Assembly: GCF_000296385.1 (NCBI RefSeq)
Contig: NZ_JH815185.1
Span: 1,010,684 to 1,074,683 of the forward strand
Direction of reading: 5' to 3'
Length of the DNA: 64,000 bases
From: Lachnoanaerobaculum sp. OBRC5-5
GTDB taxonomy: Bacteria; Bacillota; Clostridia; Lachnospirales; Lachnospiraceae
The position numbers and the translations under genes are program-made. Shown here in pieces: positions 24,782 to 34,935 of this stretch (positions are counted from its first letter, which is position 1; the number at the start of each line of letters is the position of its first letter). Under the pieces are notes generated by a model. It searched no databases. It was not told the origin of the DNA and worked only from the letters and a program-made list of their open reading frames with translations.

Positions 24782-25969
24782 TTATAGCTTATCTAAAATA
24801 CTGTAGCCAATCGTGTTTTCAGGCATCTTCAGTCCGAAATTGTCCACTATACTTGCACCGATTACCGCAAATGTATCGGTTGTATCAAGTAATTTTCCGC
24901 CGTCAAATTTCTTTGAATATGACATAAAGAATACAGCTTCTCTTGTATGATCTGTTCCCATATGTGTAGGATCGTTTCCATGATCTGCAGTGAGTATTAA
25001 AAGATCGTCGTCATTCATCTTCTCTATAAACTCACCAAGCTTAATATCAAACTTTTCAATCTCTTTGGCATATCCTATAGGGTCTCTTCTATGTCCCCAA
25101 AGAGCGTCAAAGTCAACAAGATTTGTAAAGCAAAGCCCTGTAAAATCTTCCGACAACATATCAATTGTCTGTTCCATACCATGCACACTTGAATCCGAGT
25201 GATATGCCTTTGTAATTCCTTCTCCGACAAATATATCATTTATCTTTCCGATGGAAATAACATCAAGTCCGGCATCCTTTAATACATTAAGTGCGGTTTG
25301 TCCGAAAGGCTTTAAGGCATAGTCATGTCTGTTTGAAGTTCTCTTAAACTCACCTTTTTTCTTACCTACATAAGGTCTTGCAATAACTCTTCCGACCTTC
25401 CATTCATCCTTCATTGTAAGCTCTCTTGCGATCTCACAGCATCTGTATAAGTTTTGAAGGTCGAATGTCTCTTCATTTCCACAGATTTGAAGTACCGAAT
25501 CGGCAGATGTATATACAATCATTGCTCCGGTATTTATCTCTTCTTCCGCAAGTTCTTCAAGTATCTCCGTACCTGAAGCGGACTTGTTACCTATTACTCT
25601 CTTACCGCATCTTTTTTCAAGCTCTTCTATAAGCTCCTTAGGAAAACCTGTATCAGTAAATGTTTGGAAAGGCTTTTCAATTCTAAGTCCCATCATTTCC
25701 CAATGGCCTGTCATTGTATCTTTGCCGTTACTCATCTCTTCCATTCTGCAAAATCTTCCAAAAGGTTTTTCCACTCCCGGCTCTCCCTCTACAGGATGAA
25801 GATTGTACATTCCCAATTTTTTCAAATTTGGAATATCAAGCTTTCCATAGCTTTTTACTATATGCCCGAAAGTATCTGTATTTGTATCACCGAATCTTTC
25901 GGCATCAGGCATCGCACCGATTCCCAAAGAATCCAGTACAACAACAAAAACTCTTTTATATTTTCTCAT
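24782..25969 (-). CDS. deoB: Phosphopentomutase
   Basis: The 395-residue alkaline-phosphatase-superfamily enzyme interconverts (deoxy)ribose-1-P and the 5-P. It has the N-terminal [13 protein letters not shown] metal/nucleophile region, [12 protein letters not shown], and the C-terminal metal cluster [18 protein letters not shown]. It links the phosphorylases (punA, udp) to deoC and the pentose phosphate pathway. Full length. Confidence 0.94.
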   Translation of the reverse strand: MRKYKRVFVVVLDSLGIGAMPDAERFGDTNTDTFGHIVKSYGKLDIPNLKKLGMYNLHPVEGEPGVEKPFGRFCRMEEMSNGKDTMTGHWEMMGLRIEKPFQTFTDTGFPKELIEELEKRCGKRVIGNKSASGTEILEELAEEEINTGAMIVYTSADSVLQICGNEETFDLQNLYRCCEIARELTMKDEWKVGRVIARPYVGKKKGEFKRTSNRHDYALKPFGQTALNVLKDAGLDVISIGKINDIFVGEGITKAYHSDSSVHGMEQTIDMLSEDFTGLCFTNLVDFDALWGHRRDPIGYAKEIEKFDIKLGEFIEKMNDDDLLILTADHGNDPTHMGTDHTREAVFFMSYSKKFDGGKLLDTTDTFAVIGASIVDNFGLKMPENTIGYSILDKL

Positions 25970-26016
25970 AAATAAAACCTTCCGATCAGCCTATATGTTA
26001 CAAAGTAAATATATGC

Positions 26017-26988
26017 TTAATTCAGTTCTCTAAGCAATGCATCTTTAATATTATCACTTGCAAATGATACTTCTATTGCATTTTTTATTCCCTGAATAAT
26101 ATCACAATCTGATATCATATCTCTTTCCTGTAAGAATAATATCTCATTTGTTATACTTGTGTTGCTGACCAATCTGTTATCCGTATTGACAGTAGCAAGT
26201 ATGCCCCTCTTTATATAATCGGCATATGGATGAGTTTCATTTTTTCCTACCGCCTTTGTCTGATAATTGCTTATAGGACACATTTCTATACCTATGCGTC
26301 TGTCTTTAGCAAGTTTCAAAAGCCTTTCATCGTTTCTCATAGCAATACCGTGTCCGATTCTCTTTGCACCGTATTCTATAGCGCCTTCTATATTGTACTT
26401 AGGTCCTGCCTCACCTGCATGAATAGTAAAGTTCATACCCAAATCTGTTGCATATTTAAACAGATCTTTAAACTCTCCTATAGGATGATTTGCTTCATCT
26501 CCTGCCAAATCAAGTCCTGCCACACCAAAACCGTAATATTCTCTTGCAACTTTAAACATTGCCTTGCTCTCTTCAATATCATGATGTGTCATTGCACAGC
26601 ATATGGCATTGCCATGAATATTAAAAAGCTTGCTTCCTTCATTAATTCCTGCTATTACAGCTTCTATCACATCCCCTGTCTTCATACTGTCTGAAACCGA
26701 CAAAAGAGGGGCAAATCTTATTTCAATATATCTCACACTCTCTTTTGATGCCGACTTCATTACATCAACAGTAGCAGCCTTGATATTTGATGCTGTGTTC
26801 ATGGCCTTTAGCGGAATATCAAATTTTTCAAGATATTCCACCAGACTGTTACAATCCATACTGACTGAAAGCTCTTCCATGGTAAAAGTTCTTCCCAAAG
26901 CATTCTCTAAAAATGTCTTTGATAATGAACCGTCCAAATGACAATGCAAATCAAGTTTAGGTAATTTTATAATATCTTCTTTGTTCAT
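26017..26988 (-). CDS. add: Adenosine deaminase
   Basis: This 323-residue metal-dependent amidohydrolase turns (deoxy)adenosine into (deoxy)inosine. Visible are the HCHLDGSL metal ligands (His15, His17), the catalytic HAGEAG motif, KRIGHGI and the substrate-site NTDNR. It prepares adenosine for the trimeric PNP, which does not accept it. The ribosome binding site is weak, and the start lies ten bases after deoC. Confidence 0.92.
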   Translation of the reverse strand: MNKEDIIKLPKLDLHCHLDGSLSKTFLENALGRTFTMEELSVSMDCNSLVEYLEKFDIPLKAMNTASNIKAATVDVMKSASKESVRYIEIRFAPLLSVSDSMKTGDVIEAVIAGINEGSKLFNIHGNAICCAMTHHDIEESKAMFKVAREYYGFGVAGLDLAGDEANHPIGEFKDLFKYATDLGMNFTIHAGEAGPKYNIEGAIEYGAKRIGHGIAMRNDERLLKLAKDRRIGIEMCPISNYQTKAVGKNETHPYADYIKRGILATVNTDNRLVSNTSITNEILFLQERDMISDCDIIQGIKNAIEVSFASDNIKDALLRELN

Positions 26989-26998
26989 ATCTTAACCG

Positions 26999-27655
26999 TT
27001 ATACATCATAAAAGGCTGATTCCACTATCTTAATAGTAGCGCTTGTTCCAAGTCTGCTTGCACCCGCTTCAACCAATGCATTTGCAAACTCTTTATCATG
27101 TATTCCGCCGCTTGCCTTTACTCCCATGTCCTTGCCGACAGTTTCTCTCATAAGTTTAACATCTTCCACTTTTGCACCGGCGGTTGAAAATCCTGTAGAG
27201 GTCTTTACAAAGTCGGCATTTGCCTCTTTTGAAAGCTCACATGCTTTAACCTTTTCTTCATCCGTCAAAAGGCAGGCCTCGATAATTACTTTTAAAAGAG
27301 CGTTTCCACAAGCTTCTTTTACAGCCTTTATATCTTCCAAAACAACATCATAATCTTTATCTTTTAATGCACCGATATTTATAACCATATCTACCTCATC
27401 GGCACCATCCATTACCGCAATCTTTGCTTCAAGTGCCTTGGCTCTTGTAGACATAGCTCCTAAAGGAAAGCCTACAACGGTACATATTTTAACGTCGCTT
27501 CCGTGAAGAAGTTCGGCAACATAAGGAACATAGTATGAATTTACACATACGGAGCAAAAGCTGTAAGCCATTGCCTCTTCACATACCTTTTTTACATCTT
27601 CCTTTGTTGCATCTGCCTTTAAAATTGTGTGATCGAATAATTTTGTTGCTAACAT
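26999..27655 (-). CDS. deoC: Deoxyribose-phosphate aldolase
   Basis: The 218-residue TIM-barrel aldolase cleaves 2-deoxyribose-5-P into glyceraldehyde-3-P and acetaldehyde. The Schiff-base lysine is Lys151 in [20 protein letters not shown] and [10 protein letters not shown] complete the family pattern. No acetaldehyde-consuming enzyme of known type is encoded nearby. The adjacent YjjI glycyl-radical enzyme is of unknown function. Confidence 0.95.
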   Translation of the reverse strand: MLATKLFDHTILKADATKEDVKKVCEEAMAYSFCSVCVNSYYVPYVAELLHGSDVKICTVVGFPLGAMSTRAKALEAKIAVMDGADEVDMVINIGALKDKDYDVVLEDIKAVKEACGNALLKVIIEACLLTDEEKVKACELSKEANADFVKTSTGFSTAGAKVEDVKLMRETVGKDMGVKASGGIHDKEFANALVEAGASRLGTSATIKIVESAFYDV

Positions 27656-27662
27656 AATCCCC

Positions 27663-28598
27663 CTATCTGGCCTTTAAGAAAGGCTTACCATTTGCAGCCG
27701 GTACTCTTGTACTTCCTACTACAAACACAAGTGCAAGAATTGTTACTACATATGGAATCATTGAAACTAAATTCGGTGAAACAGCATTACCTGCTCCAAG
27801 CAGTGCCTTTATACCGTTACAAAGTCCGAAAAGTAAACATGCCTTAAATGCTCCCTGCGGTTTAAACTTACCGAAGATTACAGCCGCAATCGCAATAAAT
27901 CCCTGTCCAACTATTACTGCAGGTCTGAACTGACTTACAGTTGCAAGTGTAACGAATGCTCCTCCAAGTCCTGCAAGAAATCCTGAAAGTATAACACAGA
28001 TATATCTTGTCAGATATACATTAACTCCAAGAGTCGCACAAGCCTGTGGATGCTCACCTACAGCTCTAAGATGCATTCCGAACTTTGTTTTATAGAATAC
28101 AAACCACACTACCAAAACTAAAAGAAAACTTAAATACGCCACTGAATAAGTGGAAAAAACATTATAGCCGAATGAACCCGACTTAAACACACCTTCAAAC
28201 ATCTTCGGGAGCTTTGCAGCCGTGTCAAGTGCAGGTGAATCTGATGAATTGTCGAATATAGCCTTACATAAAAACACTGCAAGTCCCGGCCCTATAAAGT
28301 TTATCGCAGTACCTGATATAGTCTGATCCGCTCCAAACTGTATACACGCAATTGCATGTATAACTCCCAGAAGTGCACCGCTAAGTCCGCCTACAAAAAA
28401 TCCCAACCATCCGTTGCCGCTAAAATATGCCACACATGCACCAATGAAGGCACCGATTGTCATCATCCCTTCTATACCGATGTTTACCACACCGCTTCTC
28501 TCAGAAAAGCATGATCCGAGCGCCGCCAAAAGAAGAGGTGGTGTTGCTATCAATATTGCATTTATAAGAAGACCTAAATTCCTTATTAAAACGTCCAT
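27663..28598 (-). CDS. Nucleoside ABC transporter permease (NupQ type)
   Basis: The 311-residue permease has about eight membrane segments. It belongs to the BPD_transp_2 family, with the [14 protein letters not shown] motif near 40 and [15 protein letters not shown] in the coupling region. It pairs with the permease gene immediately upstream, overlapping it by one base. With the BMP lipoprotein and the double ATPase it forms a nucleoside importer like B. subtilis NupNOPQ. Confidence 0.9.
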   Translation of the reverse strand: MDVLIRNLGLLINAILIATPPLLLAALGSCFSERSGVVNIGIEGMMTIGAFIGACVAYFSGNGWLGFFVGGLSGALLGVIHAIACIQFGADQTISGTAINFIGPGLAVFLCKAIFDNSSDSPALDTAAKLPKMFEGVFKSGSFGYNVFSTYSVAYLSFLLVLVVWFVFYKTKFGMHLRAVGEHPQACATLGVNVYLTRYICVILSGFLAGLGGAFVTLATVSQFRPAVIVGQGFIAIAAVIFGKFKPQGAFKACLLFGLCNGIKALLGAGNAVSPNLVSMIPYVVTILALVFVVGSTRVPAANGKPFLKAR

Positions 28599-29665
28599 TA
28601 TACCGCTCCCTTCTTTCCATGATTTAAGAATATATTTTTAAACAGGCTTGATATTGCTATAAACAGGATAATAATACCCATTATAATATCTACAACCTCT
28701 GCAGGAGCATTTACCAAAGACAGCTTTCCGCCGCCGTATTTCATTGCACCGTAGAATATTCCGGCAAAAATACATGCAATAGGATTTGATGAAGCGATAA
28801 GCGCTACTGTAATACCTTGGAATCCGTATCCTTCCTGACCTGAGAACTGTGAAATTCTTCCGCTCATACCCATAAGCTGTACGGCACCTCCGATACCTGC
28901 CAATGCACCTGAAAATGCCATTGCCGTAAGGAATGATTTTCCTGTATCAATACCCGCATACTGTGCGGCCGTATTACTGAAACCTACAGCTCTGAGTTTA
29001 AATCCGAGAGTTGTTCTGTTTATAATAAACCATACAATTACAGCAAATATTATTGCCAGTATAAAGCCGTAGTTTGCAGCTGATGCACCTGTAGCGGCTA
29101 TAATTGATTTAGGAGCCAAAATTCTTGCTGTAGCCGCAATATCCTTTGTTGCCTCACCGCCACCGTCTTTATGGATAATACTTAGATTTACAACAAAGTT
29201 TGATAAATAGAAAGCTATCCAGTTAAACATGATATAGGACAAAACTTCATTTACACCTTTTTTGATCTTCAAAACTCCAACTATTGCACCCCAGATACCT
29301 CCTGCAAGTGCCGCTCCCAAAAAGCAAAGTGGAACATGAATAATTGCCGGAGCCTTTATGAGTATACCTAAAACACAGGCTGTGAGTGAGCCTACTACAA
29401 ACTGGCCCTCCGCACCTATATTAAAAACACCTGTTTTAAATGAAAATGCAACACTGAGTCCTGTAAATATAATCGGCGCCGCATAAATCAAACACCAGAC
29501 CATAAATTTAGGCTTACCGAAAATACCATTAAAGAGCTGCTTATACGCATCCAAAGGATTGATTTTTGCAATGCTTAAAAGTATAGCACCTACAACAAAG
29601 CCTATGACTATTGATATAAGAGTGTAAAAAGCATTGCTTGAAAGTATACTGTTTTTCTTACTCAT
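28598..29665 (-). CDS. Nucleoside ABC transporter permease (NupP type)
   Basis: The 355-residue permease has about nine to ten membrane segments, with FNIGAEGQFVVG (the family EG motif) and QGITVALIASSNP. It is the longer of the two permeases and is coupled on both sides: its start lies inside the ATPase gene (8-base overlap) and its stop overlaps the next permease start. Confidence 0.9.
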   Translation of the reverse strand: MSKKNSILSSNAFYTLISIVIGFVVGAILLSIAKINPLDAYKQLFNGIFGKPKFMVWCLIYAAPIIFTGLSVAFSFKTGVFNIGAEGQFVVGSLTACVLGILIKAPAIIHVPLCFLGAALAGGIWGAIVGVLKIKKGVNEVLSYIMFNWIAFYLSNFVVNLSIIHKDGGGEATKDIAATARILAPKSIIAATGASAANYGFILAIIFAVIVWFIINRTTLGFKLRAVGFSNTAAQYAGIDTGKSFLTAMAFSGALAGIGGAVQLMGMSGRISQFSGQEGYGFQGITVALIASSNPIACIFAGIFYGAMKYGGGKLSLVNAPAEVVDIIMGIIILFIAISSLFKNIFLNHGKKGAV

Positions 29666-31175
29666 CCTTTTTTCCTCCTGCCATCAAAAGTCCAAGCTCC
29701 TTCTCATCGGCATCTTCCCCAAGAACCTCACCTGTTATCTGTCCGTCAAAAATTACCTCTATTCTGTCTGAAAGATTCATAATCTCATCAAGCTCAAAAG
29801 ATACGAGCAATACGGCCTTATCTTTATTTCTTTGTTCAACCAGATATTTGTGAACGAACTCTATAGCGCCTACATCCAGACCTCTTGTAGGGTTTACCGC
29901 AATCAAAAGATCGGAGTCGTTTGTCACCTCTCTCGCGATTATAACCTTTTGCTGATTACCACCTGATAATGTTTTTGCGGCTTTTTTCGCGCTGTCATTC
30001 GGTCTGATATCAAACTTTTCTATAAGCTTTTTTGCATGAGCTTCTATATTTTTATCATTTAATATTCCGCTCTTTGAAAAAGGCTCTTTTTCAAAGTTTT
30101 GCAAAATAAGGTTTTCAGCAACTGTGAAATCCAATACAAGACCATGTTTTTGTCTGTCTTCAGGTATACTTGTAATACCCATATCAAAGCTCTGTCTCGG
30201 TGTAACATTAAAAGCGTTTTTCCCAAGTATGGTTACGCTTCCCGACTCGGCTTTTTTAAGCCCTGTAAGTATCTCTACAAGTTCGGACTGTCCGTTTCCG
30301 TCAACACCTGCAATACCTACTATCTCGCCTCTTCTTACATTAAGGCTTAAAGACTTAAGTATATCAACCTTTCTGTAGTCCTTGGCACAAAGATCTTTAA
30401 CTTCAAGAACCACTTCTCCCGGCTCTCTCTTTTCTTTTTCAACTGTAAATGAAACATCTCTTCCTACCATCATGGCTGCAAGTTCACTTTCACTTGTGAC
30501 TTTTACATCCACAGTGTCAATATATTTTCCATGTCTGATAATAGTACAGGAATCCGCACATGCCTTTATCTCTTTTAACTTATGTGTGATAAGAATTACA
30601 GATTTGCCGTCTTTTGTCAGACTCTTTATGATATCCATAAGCTCAACTATCTCCTGCGGAGTAAGCGAAGCTGTAGGCTCGTCAAGTATCAAAGTATTTG
30701 CACCTCTGTACAAAACCTTTATTATCTCCACTCTTTGCTGCATACCTACGGAAATGTCCTCTATCTTTGCATCGGGATCTACCGATAATCCGTATTTCTT
30801 TGACAGTTCTACAATCTTTTCTCTGGACTTTTTTAAATCCAAAACAACGCCCTTGGTATCTTCCATTCCCAGTGCAATATTTTCGGTAACTGTAAACGGA
30901 GGTATCAGCATGAAATGCTGATGCACCATACCTATTCCCAAATCAATTGCCCTTTGCGGAGTACCTATAGCGGTTTCTTTTCCGTCAATGAATATTTTTC
31001 CTGATGTAGGATGGTATAAACCGTATAAAATATTCATAAGTGTAGATTTTCCGGCACCGTTCTCACCCAAAATCGCGTGAACTTCCCCTTTTTTTACAGT
31101 GAGATTGATACCGTCATTTGCAACAAAGTCACCAAATTTCTTGACTATGTCCTGCATCTTGACAGCTACGTCCAT
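29658..31175 (-). CDS. Nucleoside ABC transporter ATPase, double domain (NupO type)
   Basis: The 505-residue protein has two fused ABC domains. The first has Walker A GENGAGKST and signature SVGMQQR. The second has a degenerate Walker A (GVDGNGQSE) and a good LSGGNQQK signature, as in sugar and nucleoside importers of this class. It powers the two permeases encoded just downstream. GGAGGG precedes the start. Confidence 0.93.
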   Translation of the reverse strand: MDVAVKMQDIVKKFGDFVANDGINLTVKKGEVHAILGENGAGKSTLMNILYGLYHPTSGKIFIDGKETAIGTPQRAIDLGIGMVHQHFMLIPPFTVTENIALGMEDTKGVVLDLKKSREKIVELSKKYGLSVDPDAKIEDISVGMQQRVEIIKVLYRGANTLILDEPTASLTPQEIVELMDIIKSLTKDGKSVILITHKLKEIKACADSCTIIRHGKYIDTVDVKVTSESELAAMMVGRDVSFTVEKEKREPGEVVLEVKDLCAKDYRKVDILKSLSLNVRRGEIVGIAGVDGNGQSELVEILTGLKKAESGSVTILGKNAFNVTPRQSFDMGITSIPEDRQKHGLVLDFTVAENLILQNFEKEPFSKSGILNDKNIEAHAKKLIEKFDIRPNDSAKKAAKTLSGGNQQKVIIAREVTNDSDLLIAVNPTRGLDVGAIEFVHKYLVEQRNKDKAVLLVSFELDEIMNLSDRIEVIFDGQITGEVLGEDADEKELGLLMAGGKKDE

Positions 31176-31216
31176 TTTCCCTCCTTATCCTATAAAAGCC
31201 TAAGAAAACATCTATG

Positions 31217-32059
31217 TTAAATAAGTACAATATCCCTAAATCCGTTTTTTTGAGCTATTTCTTTGGCTTCATTCATCTCTTTTTCAGTCGGCATTCTATA
31301 ATTTCTGTATTCTTTTCTTACACCGTTTTCTCTATATGAAATAAGCTTATATCTTATATTTGACTTTACAAGGAAAGGAGCCAAAGCCGCAGATGTATCA
31401 AATACAGTCTTTCTAAAGTCAAATAATTCAGGTACTATTACTGTTCTTACTTCAAAGAGTTTACCTACCGATGCCAAAAACAAAGCATTCTTTAATACAA
31501 TATCATTTTTCACATCGGTTACATTTATATGTTCCTGTCTGTCATACGCCTTTATATCAAGCATTACTCCGTCTGTATACTCTAAAAGATTGATATGGTT
31601 TTCAAAATCCACACTTCCGTTGCTGTCTATCAGTGTACCCAGGTTCTTTTCTTTACACAGCATAAAAACTTCTCTCATAAAGTCAGGATACAACATACAT
31701 TCACCGCCTGAAAATGTTATTCCTCTTATAAAAGGAACATTCTCACATATCTTTTCAAATGTCTGCTCTGAAGTAAGTCTTACAATTCTCGGTGTAGCAC
31801 CATGTTTACAAATATTTATACAGGTATCACAACCTATACATTTTTCAGGATAAAATACAACCTTACCGTTTTCATTTTTTAAAGCAGCGCTTGGGCAGGG
31901 AGCCACACAGTCCATGCAATTAATGCAATGGTTTCTGGTTTCCGGATTGTGACAGTATTTGCAATTGAAATTACAACCTTGCAAAAATATCGCAGTCCTG
32001 TTTCCCGGTCCGTCCACGCTGCTAAACGGTATTATCTTATTGATATCGGCACTGTACAC
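31217..32059 (-). CDS. yjjW: Glycyl-radical enzyme activase, YjjW type
   Basis: This 280-residue radical-SAM protein has the CxxxCxxC cluster in CNFNCKYCHNPETR. Two ferredoxin-like Cys clusters (CINCMDCVAPC and CIGCDTCINIC) are inserted near 45-85. It should generate the glycyl radical on the YjjI protein, whose gene immediately precedes it. The start is GTG 32059, sharing its first G with the TAG stop of yjjI. Confidence 0.88.
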   Translation of the reverse strand: MYSADINKIIPFSSVDGPGNRTAIFLQGCNFNCKYCHNPETRNHCINCMDCVAPCPSAALKNENGKVVFYPEKCIGCDTCINICKHGATPRIVRLTSEQTFEKICENVPFIRGITFSGGECMLYPDFMREVFMLCKEKNLGTLIDSNGSVDFENHINLLEYTDGVMLDIKAYDRQEHINVTDVKNDIVLKNALFLASVGKLFEVRTVIVPELFDFRKTVFDTSAALAPFLVKSNIRYKLISYRENGVRKEYRNYRMPTEKEMNEAKEIAQKNGFRDIVLI

Positions 32060-33603
32060 TAACGTACTTTCCTCTCCAATATCTTACAATTGTGTTTTGC
32101 TCCCATTCCTAGAGCCGTAGTATCCTGAAGTACACTCTGTCCCTTTTCAAGCTTATTTATTTCCGATTTTTTTACAAGATATCCTGTAATTCTTATTACA
32201 TCCGAATCTGATGAATAGAATGAAAGATATCTAATATCTTCTTTCATCGCACCCTTTATAATATCAAGTACATATTCGTGATTTTTATGTACTGTAAGGT
32301 CTATAGGGAAAATATCTCCTGTACCTGAAGGGAAGTACTTGTGGAATTTCTTACAATGCTTCAAATGCTCTATAAGATCTTCAGGCTCCTCACCTATCGG
32401 AATTCTTGTTCCCGGTGATACATTGACATCTGTGGCAATTCCTACCTGTGCATGTAAGAGGAAATGACAATCTGATACTTCACAATATTTATTGAAATGA
32501 TTCTTGTTAAAATCATCTATAATATCCATTATTTCCACAGCAAGCTTATCTGCAACTTCACTGTGTCCGTATCTGCCTTCAATTCCTTCTTTCTCAAGAA
32601 GAATATTTACAGCCTCTGCAAGACCTACCATACCGAACATTGCCGAGAATCTCTCTCTTTTTATAAAGCCTTCTTTCGCAAGGAAATTGTTTTCAAAGAA
32701 TCCGCTCTCTTCAACTTCAAACTTGATTCTTGCATCCATATATCTTGCCATAATATCCATTACATAAGGCAAGGTATTTGTCTTGAAATCCTCTATATTC
32801 TTGGCTCTTTTTGCAATATTCTTTATAATCAATCTTGAAAGAGTATATGCACCTCCGCCAAGAGGCAGGCCGTTATAGCAACTTGCAATAACATATCTTT
32901 CACCAAACTCACTTGTAAACATTTTATGGTTTGCAAATGAAGGCTTTGCACTGTGAAGTGCTGTATTTATTCCCATAAGGGCAAACTCATCACTTGTAAC
33001 TTCAGGATCATACTTAAGTGTGATATTTGGAACCGCCTGCTCAAGCTCGGCCTCAACCTCAAGTATCAATCTACCTGCCAAAGTATCCTTTGGACCTATA
33101 TTGGCATGTGAAAATGAATCCAAAATAGTTCTGTCCATATTGATAAAGAAAAGCTTTATCATCTTTTTTGCCAAATCTCTGTCCACATCATGTACAAAAG
33201 GCTCCAGCAATTCATCAAGTTGTCCCACATATACCGGGAAATTTGTTACACTCGGTACATGACGATAGAAAATAAGAAGTGAATTCAAAGCTTCATACAA
33301 ATCCTTAGGTGGATCAAGCTGAAGGAACTTACTTCCTTCCTTCATAAACTTTGCATAATCAGGTATTATGTATCTCGGTCTCATAGGAGCATGTCCTTCA
33401 AACAGATCACAAATACATTGACTTTCTATATCCGCATCAAGTAACTCGTCAAGTCCCTCAGGCTTATCCAAAACTTCAAGTAATGAATCCGCATGGTTTG
33501 CCATAGTAGCCACTTTCTGCTCATGTGTGAGGCTTGCAGTCTTTACAGTCTCAAGCATTCTCTCTCTTATTTCGTTTACCTTATCTAAACTGATATCTCT
33601 CAT
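32059..33603 (-). CDS. yjjI: YjjI-family glycyl-radical enzyme
   Basis: The 514-residue protein matches YjjI in length. The thiyl-radical Cys242 lies in ASCYNGLPLG, and the C-terminal glycyl-radical loop is IRITGYLV with Gly474. The reaction is unknown for the family. In Escherichia coli, yjjI and yjjW adjoin the deo genes, and here the pair lies inside a nucleoside operon between the binding lipoprotein and the transporter. A role in oxygen-sensitive metabolism of deoxyribose or its products is therefore plausible, but inferred from context only. Confidence 0.88.
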   Translation of the reverse strand: MRDISLDKVNEIRERMLETVKTASLTHEQKVATMANHADSLLEVLDKPEGLDELLDADIESQCICDLFEGHAPMRPRYIIPDYAKFMKEGSKFLQLDPPKDLYEALNSLLIFYRHVPSVTNFPVYVGQLDELLEPFVHDVDRDLAKKMIKLFFINMDRTILDSFSHANIGPKDTLAGRLILEVEAELEQAVPNITLKYDPEVTSDEFALMGINTALHSAKPSFANHKMFTSEFGERYVIASCYNGLPLGGGAYTLSRLIIKNIAKRAKNIEDFKTNTLPYVMDIMARYMDARIKFEVEESGFFENNFLAKEGFIKRERFSAMFGMVGLAEAVNILLEKEGIEGRYGHSEVADKLAVEIMDIIDDFNKNHFNKYCEVSDCHFLLHAQVGIATDVNVSPGTRIPIGEEPEDLIEHLKHCKKFHKYFPSGTGDIFPIDLTVHKNHEYVLDIIKGAMKEDIRYLSFYSSDSDVIRITGYLVKKSEINKLEKGQSVLQDTTALGMGAKHNCKILERKVR

Positions 33604-33615
33604 ATTTCTCCATTC

Positions 33616-33635
33616 TATAAGGGTATCCCCTTATA
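33616..33635 (-). promoter_or_regulatory. 8-bp hairpin upstream of the yjjI ribosome binding site
   Basis: TATAAGGG and CCCTTATA pair around a four-base loop, ending a few bases before GGAGAAAT of yjjI. It could tune translation or protect the processed message. Confidence 0.4.
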
Positions 33636-33663
33636 TATACCTGCGAAATTCGTAGATATGTTT

Positions 33664-33689
33664 AAGGGGGCAGCATACTGCTGCCCTTT
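33664..33689 (-). promoter_or_regulatory. Intercistronic hairpin after the BMP lipoprotein gene
   Basis: GGGCAGCA and TGCTGCCC form a strong stem with a three-base loop. The minus-strand continuation is CCCCCTTAAAC, with no proper T run. It looks like an attenuating or mRNA-stabilising hairpin that raises the lipoprotein level over the downstream genes, rather than a full terminator. Confidence 0.55.
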
Positions 33690-33706
33690 AAATATAAACA
33701 GATTAA

Positions 33707-34807
33707 TTAATCCAATTCGTAGATATCACCATACTTAGCTTCAAAATCAGCCTTGTTGTTAGGAACCTTTATTTCTCCTGCTACAATCTTTGCCTTAACA
33801 TCTTCAACTTCCTTAAGAAGCTCATCAGGAAGATTGTCTGTTGTAGGCGCTATATCTACACCGCCGTCCTTTAATGTATAAGTCTTAACTCCGGCCTTGT
33901 ATTCACCGTCAAGTACAGCCTTTGCCTCATCATATACGGCATTATCAACTCTCTTCATAGCTGATGTAAGGATTGTCTTAGGAGCAACCTTTGACTGGTC
34001 GGAGTCAACACCGATAGCCCAGATACCTGCTTCCTTAGCCGCATCTATAACACCGAGTCCTGTACCGCCTGCCGCATGGAAAATAACATCCGCATTATTT
34101 GCAACCATGTTGTTTGCAGCTGTCTTACCTGCACCTGTATCTGCAAAGCTGTTTACATTGTTCTGTAAAATATTTGCATCAGGATTTGCATCCTTAACAC
34201 CTGCAAGATATCCGTATCCGAACTCGTTCATAACATCTGTTGCCATACCGATAACGATACCTGTAGTATTTGTCTTTGTTGTCTTACCTGCAATATATCC
34301 TACAAGATATGATGCCTGAGCCTGCTCAAACATAAGGCATGCAACATTGTCAAGCTCGATTGAAGCGTCGTCTACAATTGCAAATTTCTTGTCAGGATTT
34401 GCTTCAGCCTCTGTTCTGAGAGCATCTGCCAACTGGTATCCGATACAAATGATAAGATCATAGTCATCATCAACCAATGTTTCGATATTTGGAATATAAT
34501 CGGCATCTGTCTTTGACTCAAGATACTTTGCCTGAATTCCAAGCTCCTTTTGTGCTCTCTGAAGGCCTTCCCATGCAGACTGGTTAAATGATCCGTCATT
34601 TACACCGCCGACGTCCGTTACCATACCGATTTTTAAATCTGTAGATGCCTTCTTCTCTTCGGCTGAAGTACTTTCACCACCGTCCTTGCTCTCCTGCGCC
34701 TTCTCAGTGCTCTCAGCCTTTGTGCTTTCAGTTGAACCTGAAGAACAAGCTACAAGTGAAAGTCCCATAAGTGCCGCCATACCGATAGCCAATAATCTTT
34801 TTTTCAT
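33707..34807 (-). CDS. BMP-family nucleoside-binding lipoprotein
   Basis: The 366-residue lipoprotein precursor has lipobox LVAC with Cys21, followed by a Ser/Glu/Lys-rich linker (about 22-52). The BMP/PnrA domain includes MVTDVGGVNDGSFNQSAW near 60 and AAGGTGLGVIDAAKE. It is the extracytoplasmic receptor delivering nucleosides to the ABC transporter in this operon. GGAGGAAA precedes the start. A TATAAT lies about 40 bases upstream but without a good -35, so a second promoter after udp is uncertain. Confidence 0.93.
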   Translation of the reverse strand: MKKRLLAIGMAALMGLSLVACSSGSTESTKAESTEKAQESKDGGESTSAEEKKASTDLKIGMVTDVGGVNDGSFNQSAWEGLQRAQKELGIQAKYLESKTDADYIPNIETLVDDDYDLIICIGYQLADALRTEAEANPDKKFAIVDDASIELDNVACLMFEQAQASYLVGYIAGKTTKTNTTGIVIGMATDVMNEFGYGYLAGVKDANPDANILQNNVNSFADTGAGKTAANNMVANNADVIFHAAGGTGLGVIDAAKEAGIWAIGVDSDQSKVAPKTILTSAMKRVDNAVYDEAKAVLDGEYKAGVKTYTLKDGGVDIAPTTDNLPDELLKEVEDVKAKIVAGEIKVPNNKADFEAKYGDIYELD

Positions 34808-34935
34808 TTTTTCCTCCTTAAAAACGAATATAAATATTATATTTGAATAACATTTTAGGTATATATCATAAATTATTTGTAATCAAGTTGTTATATTTAA
34901 ATGTAATATTAAATAGATTTAATCTTTGAATCTGT

